A stretch of 34,973 nt of DNA from NCBI GenBank assembly GCA_964351365.1, contig CAYGNP010000023.1, forward strand, positions 1-34,973. Reading direction: 5' to 3'. Origin of the DNA: UBA1672 sp964351365. GTDB lineage: Bacteria; Pseudomonadota; Alphaproteobacteria; Micavibrionales; Micavibrionaceae. Made by a program: the position numbers and the translations under genes. Shown here piece after piece: positions 25,066 through 32,889 of this stretch (position 1 is its first letter; each line of letters begins with the position of its first letter). The notes under the pieces are model-generated. The model did no database searches. It was not told where the DNA came from and saw only the letters and a list, made by a program, of their open reading frames with translations.

Positions 25066-27113
25066 TATGCCGCTTTTTTGCCGAGCAGACCTTCGCGCCT
25101 TAGCAATGCATCGGGGTCTGCGTCGCGCCCGCGAAAACGTTTATAGAGGATGTTTGGCTTTTCGCTGCCGCCCTTACTCAGAATGTTGTCTTTATAACTG
25201 GTCGCAACTTCTTGATTGTACAAACCTTTTTCGAGGAAGAGCTCGAATGTATCAGCGTCCAAGACTTCGGCCCATTTGTAGCTGTAATAGCCTGCGGAAT
25301 ATCCGCCGGCGAAAATATGCCCGAAGCTGGTGGAGGTTGGGCCAGCCAGCCGTGGGAAGAGGGCGGTGTCTTTGGTGGCTTCGTCCTCAAATGCGGCGAC
25401 GTCGTCGATTTTATCCGGGTCTGCGGTGTGCCAGGCCATATCAAGCGTGGCCAGCCCAACTTGGCGCAGTCCCGCCCAGCCGACCATGAAGTGCATGGAT
25501 TTGCGCAGTTTTTCAACCAATTCCGCGGGGATTTTTTCACCAGTTTTGTAGTGCGCGGCGAAGCTGTCGAGAATATCTTTTTCGTAGCACCAGTTTTCCT
25601 GAAGCTGTGAGGGGAGCTCTACGAAGTCCCAGAGAACCGAGGTTCCGGCGTGAGATCGATACGTTACGTTTGATAATAGTGCGTGCACGGCGTGCCCCAT
25701 CTCATGGTAAAGTGTGGTGACTTCACCATGCGTCAGGAGTGAGGGGCGCTCGCCCGTTGGTTTGGTGAAATTGCAGACAATTGCTATTACAGGGCGCTCG
25801 ATTTTACCGCGGAAGAGGCCCTGATCACGGTAGCTGGTTTTCCATGCGCCCTGATTTTTGCCCTTGCGCGGGTGGAAATCGGCATAAAGTGTGCCGATAA
25901 AGGTTCCTGTTTTTTGTTCAATTACATCAAATGTTTGGACGTCCTTGTGCCATGTCGGATATTCATTGGAGGGGATGAATTTCAGGCCGAAGAGTTTGCT
26001 GAAATGGTTGAAGCAGCCGTCCAAAACCTTATCCAGTTGCAGATAGGGGCGGAAATCCTCGGAGGTGAAATCAAAGAGTTTTTGTTTCAGTTTTTCAGCG
26101 TAATAACCGATGTCCCAAGGTTTGAGGTCGCTTACGTCGTGTTCGTCTTTGGCAAAAGCGGTTAACTCCGCAAGGTCTTTTTGCGCGGCGGGTTTATAGG
26201 CGGCTTTGAGTTTATCAAGGAAGTCCATCACGTTTTTGGGTGATTTGGCCATGCGTTCCTCAAGCACGAAATCGGCGTGGGTTTTGTGGCCGAGAAGATT
26301 TGCGCGCTCTTTTCTGAGGGAGACGATGCGTCTTATGTTTTCGGAGTTATCGTATTCGTCTTTCCAGGCGCGGGAGGCGAAGGCGCGCCAGATTTTTTCG
26401 CGCAAAATGCGGTTATCGGCATATTGCAGAAAGGGGCCGAAGCTTGGGTAATCGAGGGTGAAGAGCCATTTGCCGTCATAGCCTTTTTCCTGGGCGGCGT
26501 GGGCGGCGGATTCAATCGCGCTGTTTGGCAGGCCGGCAAGGTCGACTTCATTTTCTATCACCATTTCAAAGCTCTCGGCGGATTTTATGGTGTTTTGCAT
26601 GAAGGCGGGGTTGAGGGTGGAGAGCTCTTGCGAAATCTCGCGCAGGCGGGCTTTTTTTGTATCATCCAGTAGTGCGCCGGAGCGGACAAAGCCGCGGTAT
26701 GAATCATCTAAAAGTGTGTATTGCTCTGGTGTTAGGTTTAATTCTTCACGCTGATCGTATATTGCTTTAACGCGCGCGAATAAATCTGCGTCAAGGGCAA
26801 CATCGTTTGAGAAATCGGCGCTGATGGGCCCGATTTTTGTGGCCAGCGCGTGGAGTTCATCACCGCCAGTGGCTGAAAGCTGGTTATAGAAAACCGATGA
26901 TGCTTGTCCCAGATTTTCCGATGCGCATTCAAGGGCAACAAGTGTGTTTTCAAAGGTTGGTGCGTCTGGGTTTTCTTTTATAGCCTTAATATTTGCGCGG
27001 GCTTGTTCTATTGCCTCTTCGATTGCCGGTAGGTAATGCTCGGTTTTAATCTTGTCAAATGCCGGTGCCTGATTGGGCAGCGGGGAGATCTGGAGCAGGG
27101 GGTTATTGCTCAT
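25065..27113 (-). CDS. dcp: M3 family metallopeptidase, peptidyl-dipeptidase Dcp type
   Basis: Zinc peptidase that degrades short peptides. 682 residues. The zinc site HEMGH (470-474, in TTLYHEMGHAVHALLS) and the third ligand Glu499 in WDFVELPSQ are present. FIGTLYADFHPRKGKNQGAW and GTSVLWDFVELPSQLQENW are typical of the Dcp/OpdA branch. The C-terminal GGYSAGYYSYKWAEVLDADTF and LYKRFRGRDADPDALLRREG also fit. There is no signal peptide, so it is cytoplasmic. The ribosome binding site AAAGGA is near the ATG. The 5' leader contains a 32-bp perfect inverted repeat. Oligopeptidase A (PrlC) is the close alternative name. Confidence 0.92.
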   Translation of the reverse strand: MSNNPLLQISPLPNQAPAFDKIKTEHYLPAIEEAIEQARANIKAIKENPDAPTFENTLVALECASENLGQASSVFYNQLSATGGDELHALATKIGPISADFSNDVALDADLFARVKAIYDQREELNLTPEQYTLLDDSYRGFVRSGALLDDTKKARLREISQELSTLNPAFMQNTIKSAESFEMVIENEVDLAGLPNSAIESAAHAAQEKGYDGKWLFTLDYPSFGPFLQYADNRILREKIWRAFASRAWKDEYDNSENIRRIVSLRKERANLLGHKTHADFVLEERMAKSPKNVMDFLDKLKAAYKPAAQKDLAELTAFAKDEHDVSDLKPWDIGYYAEKLKQKLFDFTSEDFRPYLQLDKVLDGCFNHFSKLFGLKFIPSNEYPTWHKDVQTFDVIEQKTGTFIGTLYADFHPRKGKNQGAWKTSYRDQGLFRGKIERPVIAIVCNFTKPTGERPSLLTHGEVTTLYHEMGHAVHALLSNVTYRSHAGTSVLWDFVELPSQLQENWCYEKDILDSFAAHYKTGEKIPAELVEKLRKSMHFMVGWAGLRQVGLATLDMAWHTADPDKIDDVAAFEDEATKDTALFPRLAGPTSTSFGHIFAGGYSAGYYSYKWAEVLDADTFELFLEKGLYNQEVATSYKDNILSKGGSEKPNILYKRFRGRDADPDALLRREGLLGKKAA

Positions 27114-27131
27114 TCTTTATTTTCCTTTATT

Positions 27132-27206
27132 GTCATCCTGAAGCGCCCTGCGCTGAAGGATCTTTTGTTAATTCAGATCCTTCAGCGCAGGGCGCTTCAG
27201 GATGAC
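27132..27206. repeat. Palindromic repeat dimer (copy 2) in the dcp-mnmD divergent gap
   Basis: Unit 27132-27163 (GTCATCCT, GA, AGCGC, CCT, GCGCT, GA, AGGATCT) and unit 27175-27206 are exact reverse complements over 32 bases, with an 11-base AT-rich spacer. Each unit is also a hairpin by itself. It fills two thirds of the 111-bp gap between the divergent dcp and mnmD starts, so it must be part of at least one leader or promoter. Confidence 0.92.
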
Positions 27207-27224
27207 ACTAGTATAGGATAAAAA

Positions 27225-27914
27225 ATGATCGTGCCAAGGTCTGAGGTGTTTGATGATGTATATTTTTCTGCCGAAGACGGTTTGGCGGAAACGCGTCATG
27301 TGTTTCTAGCTGGCAATAATCTGCCTGAGGCATGGCGGGGTGGAGATATTTTTACAATTTGTGAGACGGGTTTTGGGACGGGGCTAAATTTTCTGGCGGT
27401 TTTGGCGTTATGGCTTGGAGATGAAAACCGCTCGAAACGATTGCATTATATATCCTTTGAGAAATATCCCTTAGAGGCTTCCTATATAAGGGAGCATTTA
27501 TCGCACTGGGGCGAGCTTTCGGATTGTCTGGAGATGTTGCTTGCGGGTTACCAGGAGGGCTGCTTTTCTGCCTGTGACGGGGTGGATGTGCATCTGATTT
27601 TCGGGGATGTGAATGATGAGATGCCAAAGCTTGAGGCACGCGTGGATTGCTGGTTTTTGGATGGGTTTAAGCCTTCGAGCAATGCAGATATGTGGAGCGA
27701 GACGGTGTTTTCGAACATGGCACGACTTAGTGCGCCGGGCGCATCGTTTGCCACATTTACCTCTGCGGGGTTTGTCCGCCGAGGGCTTGCGGCAGCGGGG
27801 TTTGGGGTGCGTAAGGTGCGCGGATATGGCCGTAAACGTGAAATGATTGTGGGTTCATTTTTAAAAAACGAACAACGCATGCGCGTTGCTTCGTGTCCTG
27901 AAGACTCTTTTTAG
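27225..27914 (+). CDS. mnmD: tRNA (mnm5s2U34) methyltransferase MnmD (N-terminal half of MnmC)
   Basis: SAM-dependent methylation of nm5s2U34 to mnm5s2U34. 229 residues. EVFDDVYFSAEDGLAETRHV, CETGFGTGLNFLAVLALW (SAM site), HYISFEKYPL, WFLDGFKPSSNADMW and SAGFVRRGLAAAGFGV...GRKREM align with the first half of E. coli MnmC. The ORF ends SCPEDSF then TAG. The next gene is the second half of MnmC in the same reading frame, with no other stop between. The last residues come from a degenerate palindromic repeat (27895-27905 resembles the CCTGAAGAC arm). ATG 27225 has AGGAT upstream. Confidence 0.94.
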   Translation: MIVPRSEVFDDVYFSAEDGLAETRHVFLAGNNLPEAWRGGDIFTICETGFGTGLNFLAVLALWLGDENRSKRLHYISFEKYPLEASYIREHLSHWGELSDCLEMLLAGYQEGCFSACDGVDVHLIFGDVNDEMPKLEARVDCWFLDGFKPSSNADMWSETVFSNMARLSAPGASFATFTSAGFVRRGLAAAGFGVRKVRGYGRKREMIVGSFLKNEQRMRVASCPEDSF

Positions 27915-27954
27915 TTTACCATAGATCCTTCAGCACAAGTGCTTCAGGATGACA
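27895..27954. repeat. Palindromic repeat (copy 3) splitting the mnmC halves
   Basis: Intact right unit 27923-27954: AGATCCT, TC, AGCAC, AA, GTGCT, TC, AGGAT, GACA. The inner stem AGCAC/GTGCT differs from AGCGC/GCGCT elsewhere but still pairs. Upstream, GTCCTGAAGAC (27895-27905) looks like a shortened left unit, and the TAG stop of mnmD lies in the spacer. The unit ends directly before the GAGAGG ribosome binding site of mnmC2. Confidence 0.8.
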
Positions 27955-27965
27955 GAGAGGATGAT

Positions 27966-28934
27966 ATGAGAATTAATATTATTGGCGGTGGGCTTGCGGG
28001 GTGCTCGCTTGCGTATGTTTTGAAAAATGCCGGTGCTGAGCCTGTGATTTATGAGGCTTCGGAGAGCGTTGGCAGCGGGGCTTCGGGGAATGATATCGGG
28101 TTATATAATCCCCGGTTCACTGCGGAGTTTGATGAGATGGGTCAATTTTACTCAGTGGCGTTTTTTGAGGCGCTGGAGGTGTTTGAGCGATTTGGTGATG
28201 CAATTGACTGGAGCCCTTGCGGGGCGGTGCATTTGATAAATAATGACCAGAAAGAGCGGCGATTTGGCAAAATGGTCCGCAGTTGGGGCTGGGCGCAAGA
28301 GGATATGCGCCTTGTGCGCGCGGATGAGGCTAGCTCTATTTCTGGTGTTTCTTTGGATTATGACGCGCTGTATTTGCCTCGATCAGGCACTGTTTCTCCG
28401 CGCAAGCTTTGCGGGGAATATGTGCGCGGGGTGGAGGTTCGTCTTAATCAGCGATTGGAAGATTTTCCCGATGGGCCGGTTGTTCTGGCTTGCGGGATGG
28501 CGTGCTTGAATTTCGATGTGGCGGCGCATCTGCCCCTTAAGCCAGTGCGCGGGCAAATTACGTATGTGCGGGAGAATGCGCTCAGTAAGGCACTGAAAAC
28601 CACGATCGGATATGGTGGGTATATCAGCCCGGCTCTGGGTGGTGTGCATTGTCTGGGGGCGACGTTTGAACGGGGGCAAAGCCATGAGAGCATTGATTCG
28701 GGCGATGATGTGGCTAATTTAGATAAATTATTTCAAAATGTTAAATCTATGGTGGGGGATTATGAAATTATCTCTGCGCGCGCGTCGGTGCGCACCACAA
28801 CGCCTGATCATTGTCCAATTATTGGCCAATTAGGGGAGAAGGTTTACATTACGACGGCCCATGGATCGCACGGCATTTTGAGTTCTTTGCGCGGGGCGTA
28901 TATCTTACGTGATCTTATGATCGGCAATGTATAG
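27966..28934 (+). CDS. mnmC2: FAD-dependent cmnm5s2U34 oxidoreductase (C-terminal half of MnmC)
   Basis: It removes the carboxymethyl group from cmnm5s2U34 to give nm5s2U34, the substrate of MnmD. 322 residues of the DAO fold: FAD-binding INIIGGGLAGCSLAYVLKNAG, then GSGASGNDIGLYNPRFT (matching GASGNRQGALYP in E. coli MnmC). Next come DWSPCGAVHL, LYLPRSGTVSPRKLCGEY, PLKPVRGQITYV, ARASVRTTTPDHCPIIGQLG and TTAHGSHGILSS. ATG 27966 with GAGAGG 6 bases upstream is chosen; the frame is open back to the TAG at 27912. Translation from GTG 27939 is possible but would begin within the repeat. Confidence 0.93.
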   Translation: MRINIIGGGLAGCSLAYVLKNAGAEPVIYEASESVGSGASGNDIGLYNPRFTAEFDEMGQFYSVAFFEALEVFERFGDAIDWSPCGAVHLINNDQKERRFGKMVRSWGWAQEDMRLVRADEASSISGVSLDYDALYLPRSGTVSPRKLCGEYVRGVEVRLNQRLEDFPDGPVVLACGMACLNFDVAAHLPLKPVRGQITYVRENALSKALKTTIGYGGYISPALGGVHCLGATFERGQSHESIDSGDDVANLDKLFQNVKSMVGDYEIISARASVRTTTPDHCPIIGQLGEKVYITTAHGSHGILSSLRGAYILRDLMIGNV

Positions 28935-29011
28935 ATCAAATGCCAGCTAATTTTTACGCTCTGTTATGGTTTTCCTGCTAAGGTATATGTTGGACAAGAA
29001 GGATTAGGATC

Positions 29012-29176
29012 ATGGCAAAATTGCTAAAAAGATTTCTTCGTGATGAGGCTGGCGCGACTGCAATTGAGTATGGCTTGATTGCAGCGGGAATTGCGATTGC
29101 AATTTCTGCGACAGTGCTTTTGATTGGTACGGATCTTAATACCGTGTTTGAGTCATTGCGCACTTTCCTGTCATAA
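29012..29176 (+). CDS. Flp/Fap-type pilin (short type IVb pilin)
   Basis: A 54-residue protein: basic leader MAKLLKRFLRDEAG, then ATAIEYGLIAAGIAIAI. The GATAIEYG sequence is the Flp prepilin motif, with cleavage after Gly14 and Glu at +5 of the mature protein. A hydrophobic helix follows and a short tail LNTVFESLRTFLS. An AGGAT ribosome binding site precedes ATG. No tad/cpa assembly gene or prepilin peptidase is nearby, so this is an isolated pilin gene in this window. TadA-type assembly would be needed elsewhere in the genome. Confidence 0.92.
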   Translation: MAKLLKRFLRDEAGATAIEYGLIAAGIAIAISATVLLIGTDLNTVFESLRTFLS

Positions 29177-29274
29177 TATTTAATTGATCATGTGTGTATA
29201 AAAGTTGCCTATGAATGGCGGGCAAGCCGTTCATAGTGTTGCCCCGTTTTTAGAACTGTGAGACAGTTCTTCCT

Positions 29275-30372
29275 ATGATAATTGAACCCTCTTATTTGAC
29301 GGCTATTTGGCATCCGTTTTTGGCTTTTATTCTGGTTGTTGCTTTTAGTTTTCCGCTCAGAAAACTTGCGCGCACTGCCGGAATAGTGGATAAACCGGGG
29401 GGGCGTAAACAGCATGTGAAGGCTATTCCACCCATTGGCGGACTCATTATTTTCTCTGTTTTTATGATTTATGGTGTGGTTTCTGGTGTTGTGGATTTGC
29501 AGTCATACTGGCCGCTATATGGCGGGCTTATTTTACTTATGGTTTCAGGTGCATTTGATGACCAGTTCCATATTCCGGCCTGGCTGAAGTTCTTTATTCA
29601 TATTGGCGCAGCGGCACTGATTGCCTTTATGGGCGATGTACAGGCTGCGTATTTGGGCAATTTATTTGGATTTGGTGTGGTTTGGACGGGGTTTATGTCC
29701 TATCCTTTTACTATTGTTGCAATTGTTCTATTGATTAACGCGGTCAATCTTATGGACGGGCTTGACGGGCTGGCTGGTGGGGTGTCGCTGGTTATGTTCG
29801 TGTGGTTTGCAATTGCTGCTTTTGTGGCGGGCTGGGTTGATTACGCCAGTGTTTTGGTGTTGTTGATTGCCTGTATTGCCGGGTTTTTGGTCTTTAATAT
29901 CCGTAGCCCCTGGCGGCGCAGTGCATCAATGTTTTTGGGGGATGCGGGCAGTATGTCTTTGGGGCTTACTATTGCCTGGTTTTCGGTGCTGTTGGCACGC
30001 GGGCCAGGTACGCCGCTTGAGCCAATTGTTGTGGCGTGGATTATCGGTTTTCCGGTCTTTGATACCTGCGCGCAGTTTTACCGGCGTGTTTGCGAGGGAA
30101 AGCACCCGTTTGCGCCGGATCGGGGGCATTTTCATCATCATTTTATTGATGCGGGGGTTTCTGTGCAGGTCGCCAGCTTCACAATTATCCTGATTGTGGC
30201 GGTTATGGGGGGGATTGGCTATGGTGGCATGGCTCTTGGTGTGCCTGATTTTGCGCTGACGCTAATCTGGCTTGCATTATTATGTATACATATAGTAGTA
30301 TCCCGAAAACCAGAACGTTATGTTCGTTTGATAGGGCACTGTTTTTGCTTGTTTAAAACGCGTAGAACATAA
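29275..30372 (+). CDS. WecA/TagO-type undecaprenyl-phosphate sugar-1-phosphate transferase
   Basis: Polytopic inner-membrane enzyme that loads a GlcNAc-1-P-type sugar onto undecaprenyl phosphate, the first step of O-antigen or related glycans. 365 residues, about 10-11 membrane segments. Signatures: KPGGRKQHVKAIPPIGG, SGAFDDQFHIP (DD metal site), INAVNLMDGLDGLAGG, SMFLGDAGSMSLG and the HxHH-type loop DRGHFHHHFIDAG, which separates the GlcNAc-transferring group from MraY. Sugar identity is not certain. It may work with the gmd/fcl GDP-fucose genes. Confidence 0.9.
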   Translation: MIIEPSYLTAIWHPFLAFILVVAFSFPLRKLARTAGIVDKPGGRKQHVKAIPPIGGLIIFSVFMIYGVVSGVVDLQSYWPLYGGLILLMVSGAFDDQFHIPAWLKFFIHIGAAALIAFMGDVQAAYLGNLFGFGVVWTGFMSYPFTIVAIVLLINAVNLMDGLDGLAGGVSLVMFVWFAIAAFVAGWVDYASVLVLLIACIAGFLVFNIRSPWRRSASMFLGDAGSMSLGLTIAWFSVLLARGPGTPLEPIVVAWIIGFPVFDTCAQFYRRVCEGKHPFAPDRGHFHHHFIDAGVSVQVASFTIILIVAVMGGIGYGGMALGVPDFALTLIWLALLCIHIVVSRKPERYVRLIGHCFCLFKTRRT

Positions 30373-30408
30373 GATAATTTTGCCTTTTTTGGTAAGCGGA
30401 GATTGGGA

Positions 30409-31632
30409 TTGGCCAAGAATAGTTTTATCATTTTGACCACGTTTATGGCGTGCATTGTTCTTAGTTCCTGTATGGATTACGTGTCTATGCCTTCTTTTCC
30501 GGTGCTGTCTTCGCAGGATAGTCCTCCTGTATCGCGGACATTACCGGAAGATTTTGAATATGATGACTCTCAGGTTGTTGAGACGGAAGTCTTGCTTGAT
30601 GCCGATGGTAATTGGCACATGGTCGAGCAGGGGCGGGTGATGGATCCGGCCAAAGCGCACTTGGCCGCGCGACAGCAGGTGAATATCAGGCGCCGTGAGC
30701 CTATGAAAAGTCTGACTGCGCATTTTGAACCGGATGCTAAAAGCGGGCAGGATGGCACTTTACGGGTTTTACGTGTTGAAGCCAAGGATGCGATGGATGA
30801 TGATTTTATGGTTCTGGGTGATATTGTAGATGATAACCAAATTGCATCTGCGCCTCAGGCAGTGGCTCCTGCGCCTAAGGTTTCTGCTCCTGTAGTGGCT
30901 ACAGTTGCTAAGGATTCATTATATCAAGGCAGGGAAAAGCCAGGCTTTTTGAGTGGAATTAAAGTTCCTAAGCTTTTTGGTTCGCCGAAAAAAGAGAAAA
31001 ACCGTGGTGTTGTTAAGGCGATTAAGGATGTCGAGCAGCCGGAGCTGGCTGCTTTTACTCTTGTTCCGCCTGATCTGCCGGAGTCAAAGATGCCTCGCTC
31101 AGAGCCGGTTCCTGTTCCAGTGCGCAAGGCGGACGTGCCTTTGGGTGATTATGTTGTGCCTGGCGTGAAGCCTGCTCTTGCAGTGGATAGTGAGGGTGTG
31201 CCTGTGCCTGTGGCCAAGCCTGTGCGCGCGATTAAGCAGCTTGCGGCTGCACCGGCTCAGATTCCGCGTGAGGTTGCGCATGTTACGCAATCGCGCAGGC
31301 CGCTGTCTTATGCGACGGAAATCCGCAGTGGTCGTCATCCGGGCAAGACCCGAATTGTGATCGAGGTCACCAATATTACAAAATATAAGGTTGCTATAGA
31401 CGAGCTGCGTAATGTTTTGCGGATCAAGATGGATGATACGCAATGGGATATGGAGGCTCAGAGCTCGTTTTGGCAGAGCAAATTGCTGGGGACGTATATA
31501 GCGCGCCAGCAAAATGACGGGAGCGTTTTGCTTGAGGTTCGCCTTAAGGAGCCGACGAAGATTGTGGGCACGCTTATCTTACAGCCGAATAAAACCTCGA
31601 AATATCGTGTGGTGGTTGATTTAAAAGATTAA
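30409..31632 (+). CDS. AMIN-domain lipoprotein
   Basis: 407 residues from TTG 30409 (MAKNSFIILTTFMACIVLSS then Cys). The lipobox LSSC marks a lipoprotein whose mature form begins at CMDYV. The middle is proline-rich and low in structure (PVPVPVRKADVPLG; PQAVAPAPKVSAPVVA), likely a periplasmic spacer. The last 110 residues (SYATEIRSGRHPGKTRIVIE, then ALRNVLRIK-like RNVLRIKMDD, LLEVRLKEPTKIVG, YRVVVDLKD) fit an AMIN domain, which in amidases and secretin partners binds peptidoglycan or localises proteins at septa. No amidase domain follows. TTG 30409 is preferred to TTG 30403 because of the GGAG spacing. Confidence 0.75.
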   Translation: MAKNSFIILTTFMACIVLSSCMDYVSMPSFPVLSSQDSPPVSRTLPEDFEYDDSQVVETEVLLDADGNWHMVEQGRVMDPAKAHLAARQQVNIRRREPMKSLTAHFEPDAKSGQDGTLRVLRVEAKDAMDDDFMVLGDIVDDNQIASAPQAVAPAPKVSAPVVATVAKDSLYQGREKPGFLSGIKVPKLFGSPKKEKNRGVVKAIKDVEQPELAAFTLVPPDLPESKMPRSEPVPVPVRKADVPLGDYVVPGVKPALAVDSEGVPVPVAKPVRAIKQLAAAPAQIPREVAHVTQSRRPLSYATEIRSGRHPGKTRIVIEVTNITKYKVAIDELRNVLRIKMDDTQWDMEAQSSFWQSKLLGTYIARQQNDGSVLLEVRLKEPTKIVGTLILQPNKTSKYRVVVDLKD

Positions 31633-31701
31633 TTTCGAATGGTTTTCTGCTTTGGCTGCGTATAGTCTTCTATAGAAACAATTTTTTAAAGGAGATTTTT
31701 C

Positions 31702-32007
31702 ATGAAAAACAAATTTTTGGTTATGACACTTGTTGGTGCGGGGATGTTTGTGGCTCCGGCTGCTTTTGCGGATCATCACAAAGGTGGGGACAAGGCCGGC
31801 AAGATGTTTGAGAAACACGACATTAATGGTGATGGCGTGATTAGCAAGGATGAGTTCATGAAAGGCGCTGAAGAGCGTTTTGCCAAAATGGATACTGATG
31901 GCAATGGTGAGGTCAGCAAGGATGAAGCCAAGGCCCACCATGAGGCCATGAAGGAAAAATGGAAGAAAATGAAGGATCGCAAAGATAAGGCTGATTCTGT
32001 GGAATAA
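31702..32007 (+). CDS. Secreted EF-hand calcium-binding protein
   Basis: 101 residues. The signal peptide MKNKFLVMTLVGAGMFVAPA is followed by AFA and cleavage before DHH. Two canonical EF-hand loops: DINGDGVISKDE (40-51) and DTDGNGEVSKDE (64-75), each with Asp/Asn ligands at 1, 3, 5 and Glu at 12. A lysine-rich helix ends the protein. The strong ribosome binding site AAAGGAG precedes ATG. It starts a tight run with the ECF sigma factor (5 bp gap), which suggests a periplasmic Ca2+ or metal buffer or sensor belonging to that system. Confidence 0.92.
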   Translation: MKNKFLVMTLVGAGMFVAPAAFADHHKGGDKAGKMFEKHDINGDGVISKDEFMKGAEERFAKMDTDGNGEVSKDEAKAHHEAMKEKWKKMKDRKDKADSVE

Positions 32008-32012
32008 AGGAT

Positions 32013-32612
32013 GTGGGTTTGCACAACCAGGACGAGATTACTGATGAGGCCCTTATGGTTTTTATCCAGATGGGTGACCATGGGGCCTTTTCAGCTCTGG
32101 TGCAGCGTCATACGCAAAGATTTTATGCGGCTGCGTACCGCGTTTGCCAGAACCCCGGCTTGTCGGAGGATATCGTACAGGAGGCGTTCTTGAAATTATG
32201 GGGGCGGCCTGAGCTTTGGGATCCGGATAAGGGGGCGAAGTTTACCACCTGGTTTTACCGCGTTGTGAGCAATCTGGCCGTCGATCATATGCGCAAGGTT
32301 AAGGTTAGCGGCGGGGATGCGGCGCTTGAGTTTATTGCTGATGACAGGGTGGATCAGTATGAGGAATTGGCAATGAGTGATCAGCAGCGTGCGCTTGAGC
32401 GAGCGATTGCCAGTTTGCCGGAGCGCCAGAAATTGGCCCTGAATTTATGTTTTTATGAAGGATTGAGCAATAAAGAGGCTGCGCACGTTCTTGATATAGG
32501 TGTAAAGGCGCTTGAGTCTTTGTTGGTGCGTGCAAAGGCCAGTGTTAAGGATGAATTGAAGCGCGTCGGTGTTTTGGATGATGATGAACAGAAAGGAGCT
32601 TCTTATGGATAA
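32013..32612 (+). CDS. ECF-type RNA polymerase sigma factor
   Basis: 199 residues. Region 2 (ALVQRHTQRFYAAAYRVCQN, DIVQEAFLKLWG, KFTTWFYRVVSNLAVDHMRK) recognises the -10 element. Region 4 (ALERAIASLPERQKLALNLC, EGLSNKEAAHVLDIGVKALE, LLVRAKASVKDEL) recognises the -35 element. The start may be GTG 32013, or TTG 32019, which lies at a better distance from AAAGG. The stop overlaps the start of the small membrane gene by 8 bases. The order sigma, small membrane protein, Metal_resist protein resembles CnrYXH-like trans-envelope systems. Confidence 0.93.
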   Translation: MGLHNQDEITDEALMVFIQMGDHGAFSALVQRHTQRFYAAAYRVCQNPGLSEDIVQEAFLKLWGRPELWDPDKGAKFTTWFYRVVSNLAVDHMRKVKVSGGDAALEFIADDRVDQYEELAMSDQQRALERAIASLPERQKLALNLCFYEGLSNKEAAHVLDIGVKALESLLVRAKASVKDELKRVGVLDDDEQKGASYG

Positions 32613-32889
32613 TGAACGGTTTGAGCATATTTTAAGGCAGCGTTATGCGCCCAGTATGCCAGACGGATTACAGGCGCGCATTATTGCGGCCAGTGCGGCT
32701 GTGCCGCGCAGGCAATCTGTGTTTGCTTATTTTATCATGCCGCGTCCTGCGCTATCTTTGTTGGTGGTTTTGGTTTTTGGGCTGCTTCTGGGTGCGTGGT
32801 CGACGGATATCGGTGTGGTGGATAATGATTATGTTTTGCCCCTGTTTTTTGCTGCTGATGATACGTATAATAATGGAGGGTTTTTATGA
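32605..32889 (+). CDS. Probable membrane anti-sigma factor (CnrY-like topology)
   Basis: 94 residues from ATG 32605, preceded by AAAGGAG; an upstream in-frame ATG at 32569 lacks this site. A cytoplasmic N-terminal part (MDNERFEHILRQRYAPSMPD) leads to one membrane helix (about 48-68: ALSLLVVLVFGLLLGAWS) and a short acidic periplasmic tail. No zinc-binding anti-sigma motif is present. Size, topology and its place between the sigma factor and a Metal_resist protein support an anti-sigma role, but sequence alone does not prove it. It overlaps both neighbours (8 and 4 bases). Confidence 0.7.
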   Translation: MDNERFEHILRQRYAPSMPDGLQARIIAASAAVPRRQSVFAYFIMPRPALSLLVVLVFGLLLGAWSTDIGVVDNDYVLPLFFAADDTYNNGGFL

